From: Sphingopyxis sp. USTB-05
GTDB taxonomy: Bacteria; Pseudomonadota; Alphaproteobacteria; Sphingomonadales; Sphingomonadaceae
Assembly: GCF_023822045.1 (NCBI RefSeq)
Contig: NZ_CP084712.1
Span: 4,089,001 to 4,153,000, forward strand
Length of the DNA: 64,000 bases
Reading direction: 5' to 3'
How positions within the stretch are numbered: the stretch's first letter is position 1; the number at the start of each line of letters is the position of its first letter. The position numbers and the translations under genes are program-made. This document shows, piece by piece, positions 9,559 to 17,431 of the stretch. The notes beneath the pieces are model-generated. The model saw only the letters and a program-made list of their open reading frames with translations. It made no database searches and had not been told where the DNA came from.

Positions 9559-12252
9559 TCAGAATTTCAGTTCGGCGCCGATCGAGAAGCTGCGTCCGAC
9601 CTTGTAGTTGTTGATGTCGATCCGCGAATCGCCGGCCTGCTGGAACTCCTGATAGCGAGTGCCGGTCAGGTTGCGCGCCTCGAACTTGAGCTCGACCTCG
9701 GTCCCGAGCAGCGTGATCCCCTGCCGCGCGACGAAGTCGAGTCGGATGCCGGGCTTTTCCTTGATATCGGGCTGCTGCGGCGTGCCCGACGGACCACGGT
9801 TCGTCACGCGTTCGCTGGCATAGGTAAGGAGAAGGGTCTGCTGCGACAGCTTGTCCTGGTCCTCGATCCCGATCTGGAGATTGCCGACATGTTCGGACTG
9901 GCCCGTGAGCGGCGCGCCATCGCGGAAGAAATCCGCCGCGGGAAGCACACCGCCGTTCGAGAAGATGATGTTGTCGTCGGCGCCGACGTTAATCTTCGAC
10001 TTGCTGTAGGTGTAGTTCGCCACAAGCACGAGACGGCGCGATGCGAAGAAGGGCGATTCCGAAACCCCGCTGAGCGGGACATATTTCAGGACCTCGAGTT
10101 CAGCGCCGTAGAGCTGCGCTTCGGGAGCATTTGCGAAGCTCGTCTGGAGCTGGCCGGTCGAACGGAAAGCGAAGGCTTCGATCGGATTGTCGATCTTTTT
10201 GTAGAAGCCCGCGAGCGTGAAGCGTTCGCCCTTTCCAAAGAACCATTCGTAACGCGCCTCGGCGTTGAACAGCTTGCTGTCGACGAGGAAGGGGTTGCCG
10301 AAGAACTGGCGGTCGGATTCGGTGTCCTGATAGATTTGGAACGCAAGCTCGCGGAACTGCGGACGCGCGATCGTCTTGGAAGCGTTGAGCCGGAGCTGCA
10401 TGTCTTCCGCGAAATTCCAGGTGACCGTCGCGGCCGGCAGCCAATAGCTGTTGTTCAGGCGGGTCGAGGTGACGCCGCCGGTTCCGATACCGAAAAGGTC
10501 GACCGGCGTCACATGCTGCTTTGCCGATTCATAGCGGACGCCCGCGATCAGGGTGATTCCGGGGCCGACTTCGGCCTCGACCTGTCCATAGCCCGCATGG
10601 ATATCAAGGCCGGCCTCATAGGCCGCCGCGCCCGCCTGACCCGAAGTCTCTGTAAGCTGGATATCATAGGTATAGATGTTGAAGTCCGACAGGAGATAGT
10701 CGGGGCGCTGCTGCGTCACCGGGATCGGCAGTTCGTCAGCCGGCACGAAGCGGAACTCGCGCCGTGAAGCGTCGCGCTTGGTGCTGGTGTAAGCATAGCC
10801 GCCGTGAACCGTGATGCTCATCGATGTCGGAAGCTTGTAACCGAGGTCGATTGCCCCGGCGTACACATCTTCGTTGAGATCGCTGAACACGATGCGGGCA
10901 TTCTGGCCGCCGGCGCGCAGATTGTTGACATAGTCGCCGATGGATTCGTCGAACACATAGCTGAAGCTGCGTTCATAGGGCGCGTCGCGCTTGGTGTTCG
11001 CATAGGTTCCGCGAATGTCGACGCTGAGATCGTCGAACTTGAATTCGCCCACGAACTGGGTGTCGATAAGCTGCCGTTCGACCCAATTGGTGTCCTGTTT
11101 CATGACCCGCACATTGTCGCCGAGACCCTCGGCATCGAAACCGGTCGCCAGGCGCGACTGCTTGAGCGTGTCGTGGATATAGAGGTTGGTCCAACGCAGC
11201 TTGTGCTCGCCAAACTCGAAGCCGAGGCCCAGCAGGCCGTTGACGACGATCCGGTTGTCGGTGCGCACCGCACGGAAATTGACGTTCGGGTCGAGACGCC
11301 CTTCGGCGAAGCCGCCCGAGAGCTGCTGGACCGCATCGCGCGTCGACCAGTTGTTGCTGAACCCGGCCGCGGCGATGAAGCCGAGACGATTGCCGCCGAT
11401 ATCCCAGCGCGAACCCGCGCTGAGATCCGCGGAGAAATTCACCGGAATATTGTTGTTGCGCTGAAGAAGCGAGGTCGACGCGTTCGACAGGCTCGCCGCG
11501 ATGTCATGAATGTCGCGCGCCGAGAAGTCGGCGCCTTCGGTGATGAGCTTGCCGCTGTTCAAGGCCGCCTTGAGCGGGCCGCGGATCGAGCGCGTGCCGT
11601 CGTCATAGCCCAGGAAGTCGAGGTCGCCGCCATAATAGGTATAGCCGAGCTGGCCGGTCGTCTCGCTATCGCCGCTGACGCCGAGCCCGATTTTGAGGAA
11701 AGGTTCGTCGGGCAGGGCTTTCGTCGTGAGGTTGATCACGCCGCCGCCGAATTCGCCCGGATAATTGGCCGAATAGGTCTTTTGGACGAGCGCGCTGCCG
11801 ACGATGCTGGTCGGAAAGAGGTCGAGGGGAACGACGCGCTTCAACGGTTCGGGAGAAGGAAGCGGCGAGCCGTTCAACAGAGCGAGCGAGTAACGGTCAC
11901 CAAGGCCGCGCACATATACATAGCCGTTGCCCACGACGGACAGGCCGGTAACGCGCTGGAGCGCGCCCGCGATGTCTCCGTCGCCGGCGCGTTCGATTTC
12001 CTCGTTCGAGAGCACCGACACGACTTGCGGCGTCGAGCGTACGATATTGGGAATGTAACGGCCGGTGACGACGATTTCGCCATCGAACGAGGCGCCGGGA
12101 ACCGAAACCTCGACCTGTTCATCGTCCGCGGGGGGAGGCGTGGTCGCGGCCGGCGCGGATTCGGTCGGCTCGCTCGTCTGCGCGATGGCGCTCGGCGCGA
12201 TCAGCGCCGAGGTCAGGAGCAGGAGGCTGGAGAATGTGTGCGACTTCCTCAT
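9559..12252 (-). CDS. TonB-dependent outer-membrane receptor
   Basis: An 897-residue receptor for active uptake of a large or scarce substrate across the outer membrane, powered by TonB-ExbBD. Signal peptide ends around AIAQ (residue 24-25); a Pro/Ala/Thr-rich spacer follows; TonB-box-like EIVVTG at 59-64; plug domain with TPQVVSVLSNEEIERAGDGDIAGALQRVTG and YVRGLGDRYS; then a 22-strand-type barrel ending GRSFSIGAELKF with terminal Phe. The plug and barrel (NYPGEFGGGVINLTTKALP; TWNFAEDMQLRLNASKTIARPQFREL) resemble the receptor type that is paired with a beta-helix lipoprotein in sphingomonads and Caulobacter. That partner is directly upstream (12331-13872). The substrate is unknown. Expression is probably tuned by the hairpin at 12257-12312. 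Confidence 0.93.
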   Translation of the reverse strand: MRKSHTFSSLLLLTSALIAPSAIAQTSEPTESAPAATTPPPADDEQVEVSVPGASFDGEIVVTGRYIPNIVRSTPQVVSVLSNEEIERAGDGDIAGALQRVTGLSVVGNGYVYVRGLGDRYSLALLNGSPLPSPEPLKRVVPLDLFPTSIVGSALVQKTYSANYPGEFGGGVINLTTKALPDEPFLKIGLGVSGDSETTGQLGYTYYGGDLDFLGYDDGTRSIRGPLKAALNSGKLITEGADFSARDIHDIAASLSNASTSLLQRNNNIPVNFSADLSAGSRWDIGGNRLGFIAAAGFSNNWSTRDAVQQLSGGFAEGRLDPNVNFRAVRTDNRIVVNGLLGLGFEFGEHKLRWTNLYIHDTLKQSRLATGFDAEGLGDNVRVMKQDTNWVERQLIDTQFVGEFKFDDLSVDIRGTYANTKRDAPYERSFSYVFDESIGDYVNNLRAGGQNARIVFSDLNEDVYAGAIDLGYKLPTSMSITVHGGYAYTSTKRDASRREFRFVPADELPIPVTQQRPDYLLSDFNIYTYDIQLTETSGQAGAAAYEAGLDIHAGYGQVEAEVGPGITLIAGVRYESAKQHVTPVDLFGIGTGGVTSTRLNNSYWLPAATVTWNFAEDMQLRLNASKTIARPQFRELAFQIYQDTESDRQFFGNPFLVDSKLFNAEARYEWFFGKGERFTLAGFYKKIDNPIEAFAFRSTGQLQTSFANAPEAQLYGAELEVLKYVPLSGVSESPFFASRRLVLVANYTYSKSKINVGADDNIIFSNGGVLPAADFFRDGAPLTGQSEHVGNLQIGIEDQDKLSQQTLLLTYASERVTNRGPSGTPQQPDIKEKPGIRLDFVARQGITLLGTEVELKFEARNLTGTRYQEFQQAGDSRIDINNYKVGRSFSIGAELKF

Positions 12253-12256
12253 GAGG

Positions 12257-12312
12257 AGTCCCCCCTTGTAGTTAATCCGAAAAAAGGGGGCGACGGCCCT
12301 TGCCGTCGCCCC
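12257..12312 (-). terminator. strong terminator hairpin just before the receptor gene, with alternative pairing to its ribosome binding site
   Basis: On the minus strand an 11-bp perfect stem (GGGGCGACGGC, 12312-12302, with its complement 12297-12287; loop AAGG, 12301-12298) is followed by six T (12285-12280), a textbook intrinsic terminator 18 bases after the lipoprotein stop codon. Only 27 bases separate the T-run from the receptor start at 12252. The bases CCCCCTT at 12290-12284 (3' arm plus start of the T-run) are complementary to the receptor's Shine-Dalgarno AAGGGGG (12267-12261), so if the terminator does not form, a second hairpin can cover the ribosome binding site. This suggests the receptor is made at a lower, controlled level than the lipoprotein. 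Confidence 0.8.
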
Positions 12313-12330
12313 TCGTCAATGTGTTGGCGG

Positions 12331-13872
12331 TCAGGCGCTCGGCAGCGAGGTGCACGACGAGGCGCTGCCGAAGTCGGCGGTCGCCGAGTCGCAGGTCCAG
12401 CCGCGGTACCAAGTGTCGCTCGCGTCGCGAACCGCGCCGATGTACGGCGTCGCCACCAGGAAGGAGGTGCCCGACGGGTTCAACGTCGAAGCGTTGAATG
12501 CGGTCACCGCAGTTTCGTTGGCGCCGTTTACGAAAACATTGCTCAGCGTCGAGGTGAAGCTCGCATTGTTGTTCGTGCCCAGGTTGAAGATCGCCTGGAT
12601 GGCAGCCGCCGTGACGTTGCCGTCTTCCGCGAAGGCACCTGCGGTGCAGGCGAAGGCCACCGAGTTCAGCACCGGCGGACCGACGTCGTCGAGACCGGCG
12701 TTTGCCGCCTGCATCGTCGTCGCGCCATCGACGTCAAGGCAGAAGCGGGGGCTCGTCACTACGCCGTTGACCATCGTATAGTCGGTACCGCCGCGCAGCA
12801 GGATCGCGTTGGTCGAAGCGGCCAGCGTGCTGCGATGCACGAAGGTGAAGTTCGCAAGGCGCGTGTTCTGACGCGGCTGCGCATCTTCGTTACCGTTCGA
12901 GTCGGCCTCGATCATCGCATCGCCCGAATTGCCGCCGGCGCGCTGCACCCCGATCACGAACTGGATCAGGCCCTTGTAGCCAAGGTCGGTGTCGAGGCTA
13001 TCGTCGTCGGCGCCGGTGATGATCAGATTCTTCATGTTCTGGCGGCCGCCAAACACTTCGATCCCGTCGTCGGAGCTGTTGTGGACCTGAACATGGTCGA
13101 TGACCGTTCCCGAGCCGACGCCGCCCGTGGTGAGGCCCTGCAATTCGTTGCCCGGCGCGATTTCGAAGCCCGAATAGCGGATCTGCACATAGCGGATCCG
13201 GCCGCTGCTATCAGCCGCGGTAGCGCCGCCGTATAGGGCATTGGTCGCGCCTTCGATGTTCTGCTGACAGTTGGCCGATCCGCCCACTGCGCCGCTGAGG
13301 CAATCGCTGATCGGCGCGCGGCCAAGCAGGATCACGCCGCCCCACAGGCCCTGGCTGGTATCGGTCGCGGTGCCGACGACGTTCGCACGTGCGGTGAAGA
13401 TGATCGGGTTGGTCGGAGTGCCCTCGGCATTGAGCTTCGAACCGCGGTTGACGACGAGGAAGTCGTTGCCCGACGAGGCGAAGATGACGACGCCCGGATC
13501 GATCGTGAGCGTCGCTGCCTGGCCACCGGCCGCTGCGCCATCGCCGCCGACATCGGTGCCGACGTCGACGCGTCCGTTGAGCGAGTAGATCGTGCCCGGG
13601 AGGTTTGCGATCTGGAAATTGGCGTTGAGGCGACCGGTGATTTCGCAGTTGCGGCGGTTCGCGATCACGCCTTTGTCGACCGTGCCCGTCGGGCAGCTCG
13701 CCGCCGGGGGAGTCGGCGTGGGGGTCGGAGTCGGGGTGGGAGTCGGCGTCGGGGTGGGGGTCGGTGCGGGAATGACGACAACACCTTCGCCGGGCGAAGC
13801 CACATCGTCGGCGCCGCAAGCGGCGAGCGGCAGGGCGACGGTCAGCATAAGGAATTTACGGATTCTGGTCAT
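12331..13872 (-). CDS. lipoprotein with Thr-Pro tether and parallel beta-helix-like body
   Basis: A 513-residue exported lipoprotein. Signal peptide with lipobox LAAC, lipidated Cys19; then a 15-residue spacer and nine consecutive Thr-Pro pairs. The rest is rich in short Asn/Gly/Asp turns and repeated strand motifs (LTIDPGVVIFASSGNDFLVVNRGSKL, NPIIFTARANVVGT, GTVIDHVQVHNSSDDGIEVFGG), the pattern of a right-handed parallel beta-helix. It has paired cysteines (e.g. CPTGTV, DCLSG, NCQQ, the C-terminal WTCDS and SCTS) that may form disulfides. Function unknown; proteins of this type accompany TonB receptors, so a substrate-binding or capturing role at the cell surface is plausible inference. The receptor gene lies downstream on the same strand behind a terminator. 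Confidence 0.75.
   Translation of the reverse strand: MTRIRKFLMLTVALPLAACGADDVASPGEGVVVIPAPTPTPTPTPTPTPTPTPTPPAASCPTGTVDKGVIANRRNCEITGRLNANFQIANLPGTIYSLNGRVDVGTDVGGDGAAAGGQAATLTIDPGVVIFASSGNDFLVVNRGSKLNAEGTPTNPIIFTARANVVGTATDTSQGLWGGVILLGRAPISDCLSGAVGGSANCQQNIEGATNALYGGATAADSSGRIRYVQIRYSGFEIAPGNELQGLTTGGVGSGTVIDHVQVHNSSDDGIEVFGGRQNMKNLIITGADDDSLDTDLGYKGLIQFVIGVQRAGGNSGDAMIEADSNGNEDAQPRQNTRLANFTFVHRSTLAASTNAILLRGGTDYTMVNGVVTSPRFCLDVDGATTMQAANAGLDDVGPPVLNSVAFACTAGAFAEDGNVTAAAIQAIFNLGTNNNASFTSTLSNVFVNGANETAVTAFNASTLNPSGTSFLVATPYIGAVRDASDTWYRGWTCDSATADFGSASSCTSLPSA
13708..13761 (-). repeat. 54-base tandem repeat encoding nine Thr-Pro pairs
   Basis: Nine imperfect hexanucleotide units, each an ACN CCN codon pair on the minus strand, code the tether of the beta-helix lipoprotein. 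The third codon positions vary, so the DNA repeat is degenerate rather than a perfect microsatellite. Confidence 0.85.
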
Positions 13873-14057
13873 TGAGGCCCCCTTTTGGGTTTGCAGACAA
13901 ACACGACCGGTTGCCCCGCCGCGCCTTGGTTCGCTGCGGCCTCTAGGAGTCGATTCTTATGCTAAAATGACAGAATCGTGAATCTGGCCGTCACCAAAAA
14001 GCCACTGATTTGTAACATTTGGGCTGCGCTAGTCCGATGGCAGCCGCTGCCGACCCT

Positions 14058-14948
14058 TCAAACCAGTCCCGCCATCCGCATCCGCGCTTTCATCGCCGCG
14101 ATGAACAACCGCACTGCGGGCAGTCCCGCGCGCGACGGTTCGAACAATAGATGCACCGGCAACGCGGATGGCTGTTCATCCGCGAGCAGCGAGATCAGCC
14201 GCCCCGCATCGACCGCCTCGATGACCTGATAGCTCAGCAGATTGGCGATCCCGAGCCCAGCCTCAGCCGCCGCCAAAATCCCGTCGATGGTGTTGACGAC
14301 CAGCCGCGGGCGCGGTTCGATGCGCCAGCGGCCCGACGCGAACTGCCATTCGCCCGCCGCACGCGGCCCCATCGCGGCGATCAGGTCGTGCCCCGTAAGT
14401 TCTGCCACGCGTGCCGGGGCCCCGCGCCGCGCCAGATAGGCGGGGCTCGCAACCAGCATCTGCCGCACCCGGCCGATCCGCACGGCCTTCAACCCCGAGT
14501 CCGCCAGCGGCCCGATGCGCACCGCGACGTCGATCCCCTCCTCCACGATCCGGACATTGCGGTCGATCAGCATCATTCGCGCCGACAGCTCGCGGTGCTG
14601 CGCCATCAGTTCGCTCACCACGGGCAGGACGTGCAGCCGTCCGAACATCACCGGTGCGGTCAGGTGCAACTGTCCGCGCGGTTCGGCCTCCGCGCCGCGA
14701 AGCTCGCGCTCGGCGCCCGCAAGGTCGGCGAGGATGCGCCGTGCCTGCTCCAGAAATGCCGCGCCGGCATCGGTCAACGCGACCGCGCGCGTCGAACGGT
14801 GAAACAAAACCGTACCCAGCCGCGCCTCGAGCGCCGCAATCCCACGCGTGACGGCAGGCGGGGAACTGCCAAGCTTGCGCGCCGCGGCAGCGAAACCGCC
14901 CTCGTTCGCAACCGCGACGAACATTTCAAGGGTGAGCAACCGGTCCAT
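14058..14948 (-). CDS. LysR family transcriptional regulator
   Basis: A 296-residue regulator with an N-terminal winged helix-turn-helix (residues 1-60: LEMFVAVANEGGFAAAARKLGSSPPAVTRGIAALEARLGTVLFHRSTRAVALTDAG) and a periplasmic-binding-protein-like effector domain (LHLTAPVMFGRLHVLPVVSEL to the C-terminus). It is divergent from a four-gene operon starting at 15093; the 144-base gap holds two palindromes fitting LysR binding sites, so it very likely controls that operon and its own gene. The effector ligand is unknown. Confidence 0.93.
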   Translation of the reverse strand: MDRLLTLEMFVAVANEGGFAAAARKLGSSPPAVTRGIAALEARLGTVLFHRSTRAVALTDAGAAFLEQARRILADLAGAERELRGAEAEPRGQLHLTAPVMFGRLHVLPVVSELMAQHRELSARMMLIDRNVRIVEEGIDVAVRIGPLADSGLKAVRIGRVRQMLVASPAYLARRGAPARVAELTGHDLIAAMGPRAAGEWQFASGRWRIEPRPRLVVNTIDGILAAAEAGLGIANLLSYQVIEAVDAGRLISLLADEQPSALPVHLLFEPSRAGLPAVRLFIAAMKARMRMAGLV

Positions 14949-14952
14949 GATT

Positions 14953-15009
14953 ATTCCAGTTTATGGAATTAACTTGTTCGATCTTCCCCGATTATCACCG
15001 ATCGAACAA
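14953..15009. promoter_or_regulatory. two palindromes between the LysR gene and its target operon
   Basis: First: ATTCCAGTTTATGGAAT (14953-14969), a perfect dyad of the T-N11-A type that LysR proteins recognise, five bases from the regulator's start codon. Second: TTGTTCGATC (14974-14983) and GATCGAACAA (15000-15009), a perfect 10-base inverted repeat with a 16-base spacer. Their position between divergent genes suggests autoregulation and activation of the operon. Confidence 0.65.
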
Positions 15010-15092
15010 TGCCCTATTCCCGGTCCGGCGAACGAAGGCGCGCCCCTCCTCCACGCCCTTCGTTCGCTCCCTTTTGCAGAGAGGCTGGCACG

Positions 15093-15713
15093 ATGGCGCA
15101 GAATTACCGACACACGCTGTTCGACGACGCGGTGAAAGCGGAGCAAGAACGCCACGGATCGCGCGCCTCCTACGCCAAACTCGATGCCGGTGCAGACGGC
15201 ACCCCCGACACGCTGACAGCCAAGGAAATTGCCTTTATCGAGGAACGCGACAGCTTCTATATGGCAAGCGTCAATGTCGAGGGCTGGCCCTATATGCAGC
15301 ATCGCGGGGGCCCGGCGGGTTTCCTCCGCCACATCTCCGGCAACCGGATCGGTTTCGCCGACTATCGCGGCAACAAACAATATATCAGCACCGCCAATAT
15401 CAAGGGCAACGACCGCGTCTCGCTGTTCCTGATGGATTATCCGAACCGCGAGCGGCTGAAACTCGTCGGCCACGCGCACAGCGTCGAACTCGCCGACGAC
15501 CCCGCCGCGGTCACTGCACTGATGCCAACGACGTATCGAGCGACGCCGGAGCGCGCCCTATTCATCGACGTGATCGGCTGGGAATGGAATTGCTCGCAGC
15601 ACATCACGCCGCGCTTCACCGAGGCCGAAATTTCCGCCGCGATCCAGCCGATGGCAGCCGAACTCAACCAGCTACGCGCCGAAATCGCCGCGCTCAAATC
15701 AGAGCGGCACTAA
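15093..15713 (+). CDS. pyridoxamine 5'-phosphate oxidase-like flavin-binding protein
   Basis: A 206-residue split-barrel protein of the PNPOx-like superfamily, whose members bind FMN, F420 or heme. Visible family region: LTAKEIAFIEERDSFYMASVNVEGWPYMQHRGGPAGFLRHI and NRIGFADYRGNKQYISTANIKGNDRVSLFLMDYPNRERLKLVGHA, in the typical order. The C-terminal helix (AAELNQLRAEIAALKSE) is a likely dimerisation segment. Not a true PdxH: it lacks the expected C-terminal region. Start ATG 15093 has the family N-terminus after it; the longer reading upstream is Arg/Pro-rich noise crossing the operator. First gene of the LysR-controlled operon; role probably redox or stress-related, but that is inference. Confidence 0.82.
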   Translation: MAQNYRHTLFDDAVKAEQERHGSRASYAKLDAGADGTPDTLTAKEIAFIEERDSFYMASVNVEGWPYMQHRGGPAGFLRHISGNRIGFADYRGNKQYISTANIKGNDRVSLFLMDYPNRERLKLVGHAHSVELADDPAAVTALMPTTYRATPERALFIDVIGWEWNCSQHITPRFTEAEISAAIQPMAAELNQLRAEIAALKSERH

Positions 15714-15748
15714 CCGTCGTCAGCCGAAAAACCACGAAAGGACATAGA

Positions 15749-16174
15749 ATGACCAATGACATCACCCCGAAATCGCTGACAGAAGGCGCCCATCACATCG
15801 GCCTCGCCGTTCGCGACGTAGTTGAGGCGCGCGATTTTTTCGTCGAAGCCCTGGGCTTTACCGTCGCGGCCGAACGCCCCGACTATCCCGCGATCTTCGT
15901 CTCCGACGGCACGACGCTGCTCACGCTCTGGCAGGTCGCCGATCCCGCGAGCGCGACGCCCTTCGACCGCCGCGGCAACATCGGCCTCCACCATCTCGCG
16001 CTTCGCGTCGCCGACCTCGATGCGCTGCGCACCGTCTTCGCGCGCGTGCAGGGCCATCCCGGCGCGGTGATCGAATTCGATCCCGAACCGATCCGCGAGG
16101 GGGCGACCACGCATCATTTCATCTGCGCGATGCCCGGCGGCATCCGTATCGAATTCGCGACACCCTTTGCCTGA
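15749..16174 (+). CDS. VOC family protein (glyoxalase/bleomycin-resistance fold)
   Basis: A 141-residue single-domain VOC protein, built of two beta-alpha-beta-beta-beta modules: first GAHHIGLAVRDVVEARDFFVEALGF, second GLHHLALRVADLDALRTVF. Metal-ligand candidates are the His in HHIGLAV, His in HHLAL and Glu in RIEFATP at the C-terminus. Such proteins are metal-dependent lyases, isomerases, dioxygenases or binding proteins; the substrate cannot be deduced. It has a good ribosome binding site (GAAAGGA) and is 35 bases after the flavoprotein gene, so it belongs to the same operon. Confidence 0.85.
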   Translation: MTNDITPKSLTEGAHHIGLAVRDVVEARDFFVEALGFTVAAERPDYPAIFVSDGTTLLTLWQVADPASATPFDRRGNIGLHHLALRVADLDALRTVFARVQGHPGAVIEFDPEPIREGATTHHFICAMPGGIRIEFATPFA

Positions 16175-16201
16175 AAGGCCCATCCCAGAAAGGAACAGCC
16201 G

Positions 16202-16678
16202 ATGTCCCGCCCCCCGCTCCCACCCTTTGACCATGACAGCGCGGTTCAAAAGGTTCGCCTTGCCGAAGACGGCTGGAACAGCCGCGACCCCGCGCGCGTC
16301 GCGCTCGCGTACACCGAGGACAGCGTGTGGCGAAATCGATCGACCTTCGTCACCGGCCGCGCCGCGATCGTCGATTTTCTGACCGCGAAATGGCGGCGCG
16401 AGCATGACTATCGGCTGGTGAAGGGGCTGTGGGCGTTCACGGAAAACCGCATCGCCGTGCGCTTCGCCTATGAATGGCACGACGATGCGGGTCAGTGGTG
16501 GCGCTCCTATGGCAATGAAAATTGGGAGTTTTCCGAAAATGGAGAGATGCAGCGGCGCATCGCGAGTATAAACGACGTCGCGATTGCCGAGGGCGACCGA
16601 TTGTTCCTTTGGCCGCGCGACGGCACCGGCGACCGCCGCCCGGACGATCATCCGGGGCTCGAGGAATTAGGCCTGTAA
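16202..16678 (+). CDS. NTF2-like protein, DUF1348 type
   Basis: A 158-residue protein with the SnoaL/NTF2-like cone fold of the DUF1348 group: [48 protein letters not shown] and [30 protein letters not shown] are characteristic. Members form small dimeric cavities and have been assigned to isomerase or stress roles without firm biochemistry. Position 27 bases after the VOC gene with AAAGGA ribosome binding site places it in the LysR-governed operon. Confidence 0.85.
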   Translation: MSRPPLPPFDHDSAVQKVRLAEDGWNSRDPARVALAYTEDSVWRNRSTFVTGRAAIVDFLTAKWRREHDYRLVKGLWAFTENRIAVRFAYEWHDDAGQWWRSYGNENWEFSENGEMQRRIASINDVAIAEGDRLFLWPRDGTGDRRPDDHPGLEELGL

Positions 16679-16703
16679 GAGCGAACATTGGGGAGGAAGA
16701 CAG

Positions 16704-17159
16704 ATGGCCGCCAACAACGCACCCGCCTTTGCCACGATCATGCTGCTCACCGGCATCGGCATCCCGATCCTCGCCGCGCTCAATTCCGGACTGGGGCAAA
16801 AGCTCGGCCATCCGATGGCGGCGTCGGTCGTGCTGTTCGCGGTCGCGCTGCTGATCGCCATTGCCGGCGCGCTGTGGACGGGGTCGATGGGACAAGTGCG
16901 ACTGTCGGCCGAAACGCCCTTTCACTTCTACCTCGGCGGCATCTTCGTCGCCTTCTACGTCATCGCGGTGACCTTTATCGCGCCGCGCTTCGGGGTCGGC
17001 AACGCGATCTTCTTCGTGCTCGTCGGCCAGCTCGTCAGCGCGGCGACGATCGATCATTTCGGCCTGTTCGGTGCAATGCGTTCGGCGATCGACACCAAAC
17101 GCGTCGCGGGGATCGCGTTGATGATCGCGGGCGTCTACCTCGCACGCCGTGCGAGTTGA
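16704..17159 (+). CDS. small integral membrane protein, DMT superfamily (DUF606/YdcZ-like)
   Basis: A 151-residue membrane protein with about five hydrophobic spans (for example FATIMLLTGIGIPILAALNSGLG, ASVVLFAVALLIAIAGALW, FYLGGIFVAFYVIAVTFIAPRFG, AIFFVLVGQLVSAATIDHFG, AGIALMIAGVYLA). The PRFGVGNAIFFVLVGQL stretch and overall size fit the DUF606 branch of the drug/metabolite transporter superfamily, which probably works as a dimer of half-size units. Last gene of the LysR operon; an exporter of whatever the upstream enzymes handle is a reasonable but unproven guess. Confidence 0.82.
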   Translation: MAANNAPAFATIMLLTGIGIPILAALNSGLGQKLGHPMAASVVLFAVALLIAIAGALWTGSMGQVRLSAETPFHFYLGGIFVAFYVIAVTFIAPRFGVGNAIFFVLVGQLVSAATIDHFGLFGAMRSAIDTKRVAGIALMIAGVYLARRAS

Positions 17160-17283
17160 AGACGGGTTTCGCGCGTAAGTTTCCCTGTCCTTCTTCGTCG
17201 CTCTGGAATGAGACATGTGGCTCGTTCGACCTGATCCGGGGCCCGCTTGAAGTCGCATCCAGTGAGTGTGCCAAAAAAGCGGG

Positions 17284-17304
17284 ATCCCGGGTCAAGCCCG
17301 GGAT
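17284..17304. repeat. REP-like palindrome, CCCGGG-TCAAG type
   Basis: Perfect arms ATCCCGGG (17284-17291) and CCCGGGAT (17297-17304) around loop TCAAG, in the 272-base gap between the membrane-protein gene and ogt. A closely related palindrome with the same loop is at 57407-57425. It may serve as the 3' end of the LysR operon transcript. Confidence 0.65.
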
Positions 17305-17431
17305 GAAGGAAACGGGTGACTGAACTTCCGCTTCCCACCCGAAAGCTGTCGATCGGTTCGCAAGTTGTTCCGGGCCGCTATGGCTTGGGCGTTATCCGTC
17401 CTATATCTTCGGCAACGACGGAGAAACAGGC

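Noticed and set aside
10804..13236. Open frame of 810 codons opposite the TonB receptor and the lipoprotein gene
   Set aside because: Crosses two real genes and the terminator between them; no similarity to anything recognisable.
13708..13761. Short tandem units suggesting a CRISPR or minisatellite
   Set aside because: The units are in-frame Thr-Pro codons of a lipoprotein, with no spacers of constant length.
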